DNA of 64,000 nt from contig NZ_JACHNB010000001.1 in the NCBI RefSeq assembly GCF_014205225.1, forward strand, positions 6,057,501 through 6,121,500, written 5' to 3'. This DNA comes from Actinoplanes octamycinicus (lineage in GTDB: Bacteria > Actinomycetota > Actinomycetes > Mycobacteriales > Micromonosporaceae). Position 1 is the first letter of the stretch. Every line of letters starts with the position of its first letter. Shown in pieces: positions 42,438 through 50,001 of this stretch. Position numbers and translations under genes: made by a program. The notes beneath the pieces are model-generated. The model worked only from the letters and a program-made list of their open reading frames with translations. It had not been told where the DNA came from and made no database searches.

Positions 42438-42467
42438 CCCCATTCATCAGCGTGCGAATGAATGGGG
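42438..42467. promoter_or_regulatory. 10-bp inverted repeat upstream of the membrane protein
   Basis: CCCCATTCAT (42438-42447) and ATGAATGGGG (42458-42467) form a perfect 10-bp inverted repeat with a 10-nt spacer, 37 bp before the GTG at 42505. One helical turn between arm centres would be about two turns apart (20 bp), which suits a dimeric DNA-binding protein. The surrounding 42220-42504 gap is otherwise empty and slightly AT-rich. Confidence 0.6.
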
Positions 42468-42504
42468 TTCGTAAGCGCAGGCATAGCCGTGGAACAATGC
42501 CTCG

Positions 42505-43911
42505 GTGATCGGGTTGCTTGAGCGGCGGCTGCGCCGTGCCTTCCGTGCCGGTGCCGCGCTGGATCTGGATGGGGCGGCTGTCCGGGCCGACCTGCTGAGC
42601 GCGCTGCTGGTCGGCGGCGACCGTGCGGTGCCCGGCCGGACCGCCCGGCTCGACCTGAGCGGGGCCCGGATCACCGGGCGGCTGGACCTGACCGGCGCGC
42701 GGATCGACAGCCCGGTCCGGCTGCGCCGGTGCGTCTTCGACGAGGTGCCGCTGCTCGATCACGCCGAACTGGCCCAGCTCAACCTGGACGGCAGCGAACT
42801 GCCCGGCATCGAGGCGGACGGGCTCCGGGTGACCGGTGATCTGGGCCTGCGCGACGCCACCGTGACCGGTGACCTGTGGCTGCTGCCGGCCCGCGTCGGC
42901 GGCAGCGTCGAACTCGACCGCAGCACCGTGGCCGGCACCGTCTACCTGCAGCGTTCCGAGGTCGGCGGCCACCTGCGCCTGGTCGGTGCCACCATCGACG
43001 GGGAGCTGCGGCTGAACAGCACCCGGCTGGGCGGTGACCTCGACCTCGGCGACGCCCGGATCGGCGGGCTGTTCGCCGCCGGCCTCCAGACCGGCGGCAG
43101 CGTGATGGCCCACCGGCTGCGCGCCACCGGGCCGGTCAACCTGATCGGCGCGCAGGTCGCCGGGACGATCGCCGTGGTCGGCAGCACGCTGACCGGCCCG
43201 GCGCCGGACGGGCACGCGCTGCTGCTGATCGAGGCGCGGACCGGCCTGCTGACCCTGCGCCCCGGGCCCGGCTCGGCCGGCACGATCAGCCTGCGGGACG
43301 CCCGCGTCGGCCGGCTCGCCGACGACCCGGCCGGCTGGCCGGCCGGCTGCCCGGTGGAGCTGGACGGGCTCACGTACGAACGACTCACCCGCCGCTCGGA
43401 GGACGTGTCCGAGTGGACCGTCTCGCAGCGGCTGGCCTGGATGACCCGGCACGCCACCGGCTTCGCGCCCGGCCCGTACGACCAACTGGCCGCCGCCCTG
43501 CGCCGGGATGGGCGCGAGCAGGACGCCCGGCAGGCCCTGGTGGTCCGTGAGCGGCTGCGGCACCGGGCGATGGGCCGGCTCGGCGCGGTGTGGGGCGCGC
43601 TGCAGGACGCCACGATCGGATTCGGTTACCGCCCGGGCCGGGCGCTGCTCTGGCTGCTCACCGTGGTCACCGCGAGCACCGCCTGGTTTGCCTGGTCGGG
43701 CCCGCTGCAGCCGGTCAAGCCGGGGGAGTCGCCCACCTGGGACCCGTTCCTGTACAGCCTCGACGTGCTGGTTCCGCTGGTCAGCATCGGTCACGACCAG
43801 GCCTGGGATCCGGTCGGCGCGGACAAGGCGGTGACCGTGGCGGTGATGGCGGCCGGCTGGATCCTGGCCACCACCGTGATCGCCGGCGTGGGTCGCTCGC
43901 TGCGCCGCTGA
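42505..43911 (+). CDS. Pentapeptide-like repeat membrane protein
   Basis: A 468-residue protein. Residues 45-300 are a run of beta-helix-like repeats (ARLDLSGARITGRLDLTGA, RVTGDLGLRDATVTGDLWL, VGGSVELDRSTVAGTVYL, GGDLDLGDARIGG) related to pentapeptide repeats. A helical linker leads to two membrane segments near 390 and 445. Similar proteins are annotated as membrane-associated oxidoreductases without evidence. GTG 42505 starts just before the helical lead-in; AACAAT lies six bases upstream. Confidence 0.82.
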   Translation: MIGLLERRLRRAFRAGAALDLDGAAVRADLLSALLVGGDRAVPGRTARLDLSGARITGRLDLTGARIDSPVRLRRCVFDEVPLLDHAELAQLNLDGSELPGIEADGLRVTGDLGLRDATVTGDLWLLPARVGGSVELDRSTVAGTVYLQRSEVGGHLRLVGATIDGELRLNSTRLGGDLDLGDARIGGLFAAGLQTGGSVMAHRLRATGPVNLIGAQVAGTIAVVGSTLTGPAPDGHALLLIEARTGLLTLRPGPGSAGTISLRDARVGRLADDPAGWPAGCPVELDGLTYERLTRRSEDVSEWTVSQRLAWMTRHATGFAPGPYDQLAAALRRDGREQDARQALVVRERLRHRAMGRLGAVWGALQDATIGFGYRPGRALLWLLTVVTASTAWFAWSGPLQPVKPGESPTWDPFLYSLDVLVPLVSIGHDQAWDPVGADKAVTVAVMAAGWILATTVIAGVGRSLRR

Positions 43912-43958
43912 ACCTGTCGAGCGGGCTTCCGCTGTGGACGGTCCGCTACCGTGAGGCG

Positions 43959-44408
43959 ATGGGCCAGCCGTGGGATCCGTCCGTTGCCGCCGTCCCCGAC
44001 GACACCGTCCCCGATGACATCGTTCCGGTTCGCCGGATGCATCCACGGGTCGAGCGCGCCCTGGTGCAGCTCGTCCACTGGGGCGGCGTTCTCGGCCTGC
44101 TCGCCGGCGCGCTGTTCGGCTGGGTGGTGCCGCTGATCGTGCTGGTCGCGGCGGGCCGGCGGTCGGCGGTGGTGCGCGCGCACGCGGCGTCCGCGTTCAA
44201 CTTCTTTCTGACCTGGGCGCTGGTGACCGTGCTCGTCGGTGTCGTCTCGTTCTACACCAACAAGGAGCCGGAGCTGGTTCCGTACATCATGGTGTGGATC
44301 CCGTTGTTGATCGCGATACCCCACCTGATCCTCTCGCTGCGCGACGACGAGCACCGCTACCCGGGCGCGATCCCCTTCGTGGGCTGGCCGGCCGCCCGGC
44401 GACCATGA
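43959..44408 (+). CDS. DUF4870 family membrane protein
   Basis: A 149-residue protein with a Pro/Asp-rich N-terminus and three hydrophobic segments typical of DUF4870/Tic20-like proteins (LVHWGGVLGLLAGALFGWVV, AASAFNFFLTWALVTVLVGV, VWIPLLIAIPHLILSL). Function is unknown. The ATG at 43959 follows TACCGT (43947-43952) by six bases. It lies 47 bp after the pentapeptide-like gene. Confidence 0.82.
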   Translation: MGQPWDPSVAAVPDDTVPDDIVPVRRMHPRVERALVQLVHWGGVLGLLAGALFGWVVPLIVLVAAGRRSAVVRAHAASAFNFFLTWALVTVLVGVVSFYTNKEPELVPYIMVWIPLLIAIPHLILSLRDDEHRYPGAIPFVGWPAARRP

Positions 44409-44411
44409 TCC

Positions 44412-44447
44412 GGCAGCGAACCGGGTGCTGCCTGCCCGGTCCGGGCA
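44412..44447. terminator. Double hairpin between convergent genes
   Basis: GGCAGC (44412-44417) pairs with GCTGCC (44427-44432), and TGCCCGG-t-CCGGGCA (44433-44447) follows at once. They lie between the converging ends of the DUF4870 gene and the ECF41 sigma gene. Confidence 0.45.
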
Positions 44448-44492
44448 CGCCGGGGTGCCGGCCGACGATCTTTTGCGGTACGCGGTGCCGGC

Positions 44493-45416
44493 TCACCCCT
44501 CCGGCCCGGATCGGCGGGCCCGGCGGGTGCGCAGGCCCAGGTCACTCACCTCGCCGAGGTGGCGGAGCTTGTCCGGGTTGACGACCGAGTGGATCGCCCG
44601 GATCCGGCCGTCGGCGATGTCCAGCGCGAGGACGCCGACCAGCCGGTCACGGGCGTCCCGGGCGAGGGCGCCCGGCTGACCGTTGACCTCGACCAACTCC
44701 AGGCGTACCTCGAAGCGGGCCAGCGCCGCGAGGCCGGCGCCCATGGTCCGGGCCACCCGCTCGCGGCCGGTGACCGGCCGGCCCAGCGCGGGCACCCGGC
44801 CACCGCCGTCGCCGTGCAACGTCACGTCGCGGGTCAGCAGCGCCTCCAGCGCGGCGAGGTCGCCCCGGCCGGCCGCGGCGAAGAAGCCGCGCGCCAGTTC
44901 GTCGCGCTGCTGCCGGGTGGCGTGCCGGCGGGGCCGCCGGTCGCGCAGGTGGGCGCGGGCCCGGGCGACCAGGTGCCGGGCGCCGTCCACGTCGCTGCCG
45001 ACGATCTCGGCGACCTCCGGGTACGGATAGTCGAACACCTCGCGCAGCAGGAACGCCGCCCGCTGCGCCGGGGACAGGCTCTCCAACAGGACCAGGAAGG
45101 CCAGCGACAGCGAGTCGGCGGTCTCCGCCCGGTCGGCCGGGCCGGGGCCGGTGACCAGCGGCTCCGGCAGCCACTCGCCGACGTAGCGTTCCCGGCGGGC
45201 CCGCGCCGAGCGGAGCTGGTCGATCGCCAGCCGGGTGACCAGCGTGGCGAGGTAGGCCCGCGGCGAGGCGATCCGCTCGTCGCGCCGCAGGCTCTGATGC
45301 GCCCGCAGGAACGCCTCCTGCACCACGTCCTCGGCCTCGCTGACGCTGCCCAGCATCCGGTAGGCGATCGCGAACGCCCGGGGACGCAACTCGTCGTACA
45401 GCTCCGTGATGGTCAT
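44493..45416 (-). CDS. ECF41-type sigma factor with SnoaL-like C-terminus
   Basis: A 307-residue extracytoplasmic-function sigma factor. Region 2 begins TELYDELRPRAFAIAYRMLG; region 4 ends with VGSDVDGARHLVARARAHL. The C-terminal SnoaL-like extension carries the ECF41 marks WLPEP in the linker, DGGGR near 217 and NPDKL near 281. In ECF41 proteins this extension controls activity instead of a separate anti-sigma factor. The ATG lies five bases after the stop of the epimerase gene, a usual ECF41 partner. Confidence 0.93.
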   Translation of the reverse strand: MTITELYDELRPRAFAIAYRMLGSVSEAEDVVQEAFLRAHQSLRRDERIASPRAYLATLVTRLAIDQLRSARARRERYVGEWLPEPLVTGPGPADRAETADSLSLAFLVLLESLSPAQRAAFLLREVFDYPYPEVAEIVGSDVDGARHLVARARAHLRDRRPRRHATRQQRDELARGFFAAAGRGDLAALEALLTRDVTLHGDGGGRVPALGRPVTGRERVARTMGAGLAALARFEVRLELVEVNGQPGALARDARDRLVGVLALDIADGRIRAIHSVVNPDKLRHLGEVSDLGLRTRRARRSGPEG

Positions 45417-45421
45417 CCGGG

Positions 45422-46366
45422 TCAGCGCAGTCCCTCGGCGAAGCCGGTGCGCCAGCTCGGGTACCGCGGCGTCCAGCCCAGCTCGCGCTTGACCCGCTCG
45501 CTGGAGATCCCCGGCGCCCGGGTCATCAGGTCGACCGGACCGCCCCCGGCGAGCAGGCGGACCAGCCAGGCCGGGAACCGCCGCGGCGGGCGGGCGCCGA
45601 GGGCCCGGGCCAGCTCGGGCAGCCAGACGCCGACCGGCGCCGGATCGTCGTCGGCGACGTGGTAGATGCCGGGCCGGCCCCGCTCGACGCAGGCGACCGT
45701 GGCCGCGGCGGCATCGGCGATGTGCACCAGCGACCACACTCCCGTCCCGCCGCCGACGACCGGGAATCTCCGGGACCGGATCAGCTGCGCCAGCGTGGCG
45801 TCCGGCGCGTCCTCCAGGCCGGTCCCCGGACCGTAGAAGCCACCGTAACGAATCGCGATGCCGTCGGCCCAGTCGATGCCGGTCACCGCCGTCTCCAGGT
45901 GCCGGAGCGCGGCGACCGACTCGGCGGCGTCGGCCGGCGGGCGCGGTTCCAGCCGGCCGCGCTCGTCGGCGATCCGGGCGCCGGAGCGCTCCATCCAGGA
46001 CCCGTTGCTCTGCGCCACGAACCGGCGGACCCCGGCGGCCCGGGCGGCGGCCAGCAGGTGGTCGGTCCCCTCGGTGCGCAGCCGATTGGTGGCCGCCGCC
46101 ATCCGCTTGGCGTGCCGGAAGTCCGGCGGCGTGTTCAGCGCGGTGAGCTGGTGGACGATCACCTCGGGCGCGGCCTTGGCGACGGCGTCGGCGACCGCTT
46201 CCGGGTCGAGCGCGTCGAGCACCACTGGTTCGGCGCCGAGCGCCCGCAGCGAGCCGGTCCTGGCCGGCGAGCGGGTGGTGCCGACGACCTCGTGGCCGCG
46301 CGCCACCAGCTGCGCGGTCAGGGGCTTGCCGATCGCGCCGGACGCCCCGGCGATGAAGATCTTCAT
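45422..46366 (-). CDS. NAD-dependent epimerase/dehydratase
   Basis: A 314-residue extended SDR. The Rossmann motif MKIFIAGASGAIGKPL is at the N-terminus, YGGFYGPGTG near 180 and a C-terminal ISSERVKRELGWTPRYPSWR typical of NAD(P)H-binding epimerases. It is the first gene of a two-gene operon with the ECF41 sigma factor, which probably regulates it. An in-frame upstream extension to 46483 has no domain. Confidence 0.92.
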   Translation of the reverse strand: MKIFIAGASGAIGKPLTAQLVARGHEVVGTTRSPARTGSLRALGAEPVVLDALDPEAVADAVAKAAPEVIVHQLTALNTPPDFRHAKRMAAATNRLRTEGTDHLLAAARAAGVRRFVAQSNGSWMERSGARIADERGRLEPRPPADAAESVAALRHLETAVTGIDWADGIAIRYGGFYGPGTGLEDAPDATLAQLIRSRRFPVVGGGTGVWSLVHIADAAAATVACVERGRPGIYHVADDDPAPVGVWLPELARALGARPPRRFPAWLVRLLAGGGPVDLMTRAPGISSERVKRELGWTPRYPSWRTGFAEGLR

Positions 46367-46481
46367 GACGTCTCCCTCGGTGGGTGGTGAAAGGAAGACG
46401 GGACAGCCGGGCCGGCCATGACCGGCGGTAACCCAGGTCACACCACGAAAACTGTCGGTGGGCGTCGGTAGGGTGCCGCGC

Positions 46482-46865
46482 ATGGATGAGACGGCGGGGA
46501 CACGGCGGGTCGCGACGGACTATGTGGAGTGCCTGGAGCGCCGGGATTGGGCCGGACTCACGGCGCTGCTGGCCGAGGATGTGGTCTACGACATGCCGCA
46601 GACCCGGGAGCGGATCCGGGGGAGGGCGGCGTTCGTCCAGTTCAACGCGGAGTATCCGGGGGACTGGCACCTGCGGGTGCGGCGGTTGGTGGCCGACGGG
46701 CGGTTCGCGGCGGTCTGGCTTGATGTGCGGGTCGGCGACGACCGGCTGGACGCGTGCGTCTGGGTCGATGTGGACGAGCGCGGCCGGGTGGAGCGGATCA
46801 CCGACTACTGGCCGGAGAGCTACGACCCGCCGGCCGGCCGGGACCACCTCGTCGAGCGGTGGTGA
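46482..46865 (+). CDS. SnoaL-like (NTF2 fold) protein
   Basis: A 127-residue NTF2-fold protein (RRVATDYVECLERRDWAGL, LLAEDVVYDMPQTRERIRG, VERITDYWPESYDPP). Such proteins bind or isomerise small hydrophobic molecules. The ATG at 46482 is seven bases after TAGGGT (46469-46474), so leaderless. It is divergent from the epimerase-ECF41 operon by 115 bp. Confidence 0.88.
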   Translation: MDETAGTRRVATDYVECLERRDWAGLTALLAEDVVYDMPQTRERIRGRAAFVQFNAEYPGDWHLRVRRLVADGRFAAVWLDVRVGDDRLDACVWVDVDERGRVERITDYWPESYDPPAGRDHLVERW

Positions 46866-46867
46866 CA

Positions 46868-46906
46868 CGAGTCGGCCCCGCCCACGGTGCGGGCGGGGCC
46901 GACTCG
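46868..46906. terminator. Strong bidirectional hairpin
   Basis: CGAGTCGGCCCCGCCC (46868-46883) and GGGCGGGGCCGACTCG (46891-46906) form a perfect 16-bp stem with a 7-nt loop, between the converging NTF2-fold and YtxH-like genes. It is the longest perfect stem noticed in the window. Confidence 0.85.
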
Positions 46907-46914
46907 ACTGTCGA

Positions 46915-47208
46915 TCAGACCGGCAGGTTGCTGCCGGTGACCGGCGCCGGGGTGCGACTGGTCTCCACCGGGCGGCTGGTGCTGTTGCCGGCGGTGGTGC
47001 TGCTGTTCGTGGTGGTGCCCAGTTTCGAGCTTGCCGTGGCGACGCCGGACTCGACCATGGTCTTGGCCTTCTCCTTCGCCCGGACCACGCTCGGGTTGGC
47101 GGCGAGCTTGCGGCTCGTGGCGGCGATCTCCTCGTACTTCTCACGGCCGGCGCGGGTACCGAGGACATAGCCCACGGCGAAGCCGGCGGCCAGCTTGAGC
47201 ATGCGCAT
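46915..47208 (-). CDS. YtxH-like small membrane protein
   Basis: A 97-residue protein. Its N-terminal glycine-zipper-like helix (LKLAAGFAVGYVLGTRAGRE, residues 4-23) and following helix KYEEIAATSRKLAANPSV match YtxH-type stress proteins. The C-terminal 40 residues are a Thr/Ser-rich, disordered tail. It is third in order after the holin-like and DUF3618 genes and probably co-transcribed with them. Confidence 0.85.
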   Translation of the reverse strand: MRMLKLAAGFAVGYVLGTRAGREKYEEIAATSRKLAANPSVVRAKEKAKTMVESGVATASSKLGTTTNSSTTAGNSTSRPVETSRTPAPVTGSNLPV

Positions 47209-47257
47209 CTGGTGAGACTCCCCTCTCGAAGGTGAACGGTTGTCAGGTCAGGTCGGG

Positions 47258-47728
47258 TCAGGCCCGGCGCCCGCGGACGACCAGGATGGTTCCGGCGATG
47301 GCCAGCGCGCCGGCGATCGCGAGGTCGGCCGCCGGCAGCGCGCGACGCACCCGGGGGTGGTTGCTCGCCTCGGCGAGCTGCTGTTTCGCGCCGGCCACCT
47401 TGTCGCTGGCGGTGCTGGTGGCCTGGGTGACCTTGTCGGTCGCGGTGCTGGTGGCTTGGGCGACCTTGTCGCTGGCGGCGCTGGTGGCCTGGGTGACTTT
47501 GTCGCTGGCGGCGCTGGTGGCCTGGGCGACCTTGTCGGTGGCGGCGCTGGTCGCCTGGACGACGCGTTCCTTGGCGGCTTCGACGTCGGCGCGGATCCGG
47601 CGCTGGGCGCGGCCCTTCACGTCGGTCTTCGCGGCGAGGGCCTCCACCGTCTCGCCGAGGTCCGCGCGGGTCTGCTCGATCTCGGCGCGCAGCTGGTCGG
47701 GATCGGGGGTGGTCTTCGGGTCGCTCAT
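47258..47728 (-). CDS. DUF3618 protein with 11-residue repeats
   Basis: A 156-residue protein. The N-terminal DUF3618 motif is DQLRAEIEQTRADLGETVEA (residues 11-30) and LAAKTDVKGRA. Residues 57-111 are five 11-residue repeats (VAQATSAASDK type), which should form an amphipathic LEA-like helix. The C-terminus ends in one membrane helix (LAIAGALAIAGTILVV). Usually found with holin-like and YtxH-like genes, as here, in stress-responsive membrane operons. ATG overlaps the upstream stop by four bases. Confidence 0.9.
   Translation of the reverse strand: MSDPKTTPDPDQLRAEIEQTRADLGETVEALAAKTDVKGRAQRRIRADVEAAKERVVQATSAATDKVAQATSAASDKVTQATSAASDKVAQATSTATDKVTQATSTASDKVAGAKQQLAEASNHPRVRRALPAADLAIAGALAIAGTILVVRGRRA
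47397..47561 (+). repeat. Five 33-bp tandem repeats in the DUF3618 gene
   Basis: Units begin at 47397, 47430, 47463, 47496 and 47529, each of the form acctTGTCGctggcggcgctgg then tggcctgggtg with small changes. The period of 33 bp keeps the frame and encodes the 11-residue helical repeat. Copy number may vary between strains. Confidence 0.93.
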
Positions 47729-48156
47729 GCGTGCCGTCCTCGGTGGGCTGCGTTCTTGATGGTCTGCACGTCGGCTTCCACTCCGGCGATCGCGTCGGAG
47801 GGCACCGGCGGGGTAGCGGTCGCCAGCTTCTTCTTGCCGAGCAGCGCGGCGACTCCGGCCGCGGCGAACACGACGAGCATCACGACCAGCAGGGCCAGCC
47901 ACAGCGGCCAGGCCAGGGAGAGCAGGGCCACGGCCAGCGCCAGGAACAGGCCGAGCCCGTACAGGCCCAGCACCGCGGCGCCGCCGAACAGGCCGCCGCC
48001 GACACCGGCGCGCTTGCCCTTCTCGGCCAGCTCCAGTTTGGCCAGGGTCAGCTCGTCGCGCACCAGCGTGGAGATCTGCGCGGCCGCCTGGCTGACCAGG
48101 TCCGCTGTCGACGCGGCGCCGGCCGGCCCGGGGGTGGGGGATGAATTCGCCGTCAC
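47725..48156 (-). CDS. Phage holin family/DUF1469-like membrane protein
   Basis: A 143-residue protein with an N-terminal amphipathic helix (LVSQAAAQISTLVRDELTLAKLE) and two membrane segments (FGGAAVLGLYGLGLFLALAV, WLALLVVMLVVFAAAGVAAL). Though named phage holin superfamily III, these proteins occur in cellular operons with DUF3618 and YtxH proteins. GTG 48156 has AAGGAGGTG upstream, the best ribosome site seen here. First gene of the trio. Confidence 0.9.
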   Translation of the reverse strand: MTANSSPTPGPAGAASTADLVSQAAAQISTLVRDELTLAKLELAEKGKRAGVGGGLFGGAAVLGLYGLGLFLALAVALLSLAWPLWLALLVVMLVVFAAAGVAALLGKKKLATATPPVPSDAIAGVEADVQTIKNAAHRGRHA

Positions 48157-48495
48157 GGGGGTGCACCTCCTTACCTCTTTTTCAGGTGGTGCCCGCCGCC
48201 CGGACCGGCGAAACCGGGTCCGCCCGATGTCCGCCGCGGGTGTCCCGCCGACACCTCTCCCGTCACGGAGAGTGAGTGCCGCTGGAGCTGCGTATGCTCA
48301 GCGGACCCGCTGGACATACCTGCTGCGACGTTCGCTCTGCGCGCACGACCGACTACTCAAAGTTGCGTCGATTTGCATGGCGTTTCGCGTGTGCGGGAAC
48401 ATTCCGTGGGTGGCCGCTGAGGCCGCGTCGCGCGGTCCCCGGACGGCGTGCTGATCACGGGTATCGGTGGTGGGAGCGGAGGCGGTGGCTGCTCG
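48157..48495. other. 339-bp divergent intergenic region
   Basis: No gene is supported. On the minus strand GTTT (near 48215) followed about 16 bp later by GGGCAC resembles, weakly, the GTTT/GGGTAT promoters used by SigB/SigF-type sigmas, which would suit the stress trio. The right half is less GC-rich and probably holds the promoter of the anti-sigma gene. Confidence 0.4.
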
Positions 48496-48921
48496 ATGAG
48501 TACTTTGACGGCGCATTTCGATCTGCCGTTGGACAGCACGGCGCCCCGATGGGCGCGCAGCGCGGTGACGGCGGTGCTCGGCGGGTGGGGTCTGCGGGAC
48601 CAGGAGTGGCTGGACGACGCGGCGGCGGTGGTCAGCGAACTGGTCACCAACGCGGTCCGGCACGGCGGTGGCGCGGTGGTGGTGGACGTGGAGGCCTACG
48701 GGCGGCAGGTGACCGTCTCGGTGGCCGACGGCTCCTCGGTGGTGCCGCGGCGGCGCGAGCCGGACGGCACCGGGGGCCTGGGGCTGCGGATCATCGAGTC
48801 GCTGACCACGCGGTGGTTCGTGCAGTCGTACGAGGGCGGCAAGCGGGTGCGCGCCGAGCTGCCGTTGTCTCCCGGCCCCGGGGTGCCCCCGGGCGGGACG
48901 AGCCGAGAGGAGCCGGCATGA
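48496..48921 (+). CDS. Anti-sigma factor-type ATP-binding protein
   Basis: A 141-residue HATPase of the RsbW/SpoIIAB-like group. N-box VSELVTNAVRHG (about 43-54), G1 box VSVADGSSVVP and G2 GTGGLGLRIIES are present. Such kinases bind a sigma factor or phosphorylate a STAS partner. It overlaps the STAS gene by four bases. The ATG at 48496 lacks a close ribosome site (GGAGG about 13 bases away); the frame is open upstream to 48448. Confidence 0.88.
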   Translation: MSTLTAHFDLPLDSTAPRWARSAVTAVLGGWGLRDQEWLDDAAAVVSELVTNAVRHGGGAVVVDVEAYGRQVTVSVADGSSVVPRRREPDGTGGLGLRIIESLTTRWFVQSYEGGKRVRAELPLSPGPGVPPGGTSREEPA

Positions 48922-49235
48922 AGATCGTGCGTCATGACGACCTGGAGGTCACGCGTCTAGTCCTGGCCGGCGACCTGGACATGGCGACCACCGAGGAACT
49001 GGACGCCGGCGTCGCCGCGGTCCTGGCCGGGACGCTTCCCGGCCGGTTGGTCATCGACGTGGGCGAACTGGAGTTCTGCGACTCCTCCGGCCTGCACGCG
49101 CTGCTCGACGCCCAGGAGAAGGCCCAGCGCCGCGGCGTGTCGTTCATGGTGGCCAACCCGACCGGGATCACCCGCCGGACCCTGGAGGTCACCGGCCTGC
49201 TGGAGGTGCTGACCACGCCGAGCACGGTGCCGTGA
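48918..49235 (+). CDS. STAS domain anti-anti-sigma factor
   Basis: A 105-residue STAS protein. VTRLVLAGDLDMATTEEL and VIDVGELEFCDSSGLHALL carry the phosphorylatable Ser (DSSG, Ser about 59-60), as in SpoIIAA/RsbV. It is coupled to the anti-sigma kinase before it and by a GTGA overlap to the nucleotidyltransferase after it. It may control the SigB/SigF-type sigma at 33017, the only such sigma in the window. Confidence 0.92.
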   Translation: MKIVRHDDLEVTRLVLAGDLDMATTEELDAGVAAVLAGTLPGRLVIDVGELEFCDSSGLHALLDAQEKAQRRGVSFMVANPTGITRRTLEVTGLLEVLTTPSTVP

Positions 49236-49858
49236 CCGGCCCGCTGTCCGAGGCCGAGCTGGCCGCGCTGGAAGCGCGCTGGGCGGACTGCTGGACGCCG
49301 GACGAGGTCGCGCGCCGGCTGGCCGGGGTGGCCACGCCGTGGTACATCGCGGCCGGCTGGGCCCTGGACCTGTTCCGCGGCGAGCAGTCCCGCCACCACC
49401 ACGACATCGAGATCGGCGTGCCGCGCGGCGGGTTCCCGGAGATCCGGGACCGCTTCGCCGGGCTCGCCCTCGACGCGGTCGGCTCGTCGCGGATCTGGGA
49501 GTCACCCACCCGGGAGCGGCTCGACGCCACCTGGCAGACCTGGTTGCGCGAGCCCGCGACCGGCCGCTACCTGCTGGAGGTCTTCCGCGAGCCGCACGAC
49601 GGTGACGTGTGGATCTGCCGCAGAGACGAGACCATCCGATTTCGGTACGCCGAGGTGATCCGCCGTACCGCGGCGCGGATCCCGTACCTCAGACCGGAAT
49701 TGGTCCTGCTCTTCAAGGCCAAGAACCGGCGCCCGAAGGACGAGGCGGACTTCGCCGGCGTGCTCCCGCTGCTGGACCGTGCCCAGCGGGAGACGCTCGC
49801 CGAGCTGCTCGACCGGGTGCATCCGGGCCACGCCTGGCTGGCGCCCCTCCGGGCATGA
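49232..49858 (+). CDS. Nucleotidyltransferase-fold protein (LinA/AadD-like)
   Basis: A 208-residue protein with YIAAGWALDLFRGEQSR followed by HHHDIEIGV, the GW(A/S)xDLxxG...HxDIEI arrangement of lincosamide nucleotidyltransferase-like proteins, with the metal-binding Asp in DIEI. LVLLFKAKNRRPKDEADF is the typical C-terminal motif. Substrate could be an aminoglycoside or lincosamide, but many homologues are uncharacterised. Overlaps the STAS gene by four bases. Confidence 0.85.
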   Translation: MTGPLSEAELAALEARWADCWTPDEVARRLAGVATPWYIAAGWALDLFRGEQSRHHHDIEIGVPRGGFPEIRDRFAGLALDAVGSSRIWESPTRERLDATWQTWLREPATGRYLLEVFREPHDGDVWICRRDETIRFRYAEVIRRTAARIPYLRPELVLLFKAKNRRPKDEADFAGVLPLLDRAQRETLAELLDRVHPGHAWLAPLRA

Positions 49859-49971
49859 CCCCGACCCGGCTCGGCGTCGCGGTGCTCACCTGACGGTGGC
49901 CCTGGAGGCCGGCCGGTCGCATCTGCGGACCCGATGGCAGGCGTGGATCCATCAGCTGTGACCATGGTTGT

Positions 49972-49983
49972 GGAGACGTCTCC
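49972..49983. promoter_or_regulatory. TetR-type operator GGAGACGTCTCC
   Basis: A perfect 12-bp palindrome 18 bp upstream of the tetR start at 50002. A near-copy, GGAGATGTCTCC, lies at 51247-51258 at the start of the broken reductase gene. The pair suggests a repressor controlling itself and the reductase. Confidence 0.6.
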
Positions 49984-50001
49984 GGGTGGTGGGAGCAACG
50001 C

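Noticed and set aside
47397..47561. 33-bp periodic repeats considered as a CRISPR array
   Set aside because: Repeats are contiguous with no spacers and are in frame within a DUF3618 gene.
47725..48156. Holin-like gene considered as a sign of prophage
   Set aside because: This superfamily occurs in cellular stress operons with DUF3618; no phage structural or lysis genes are nearby.
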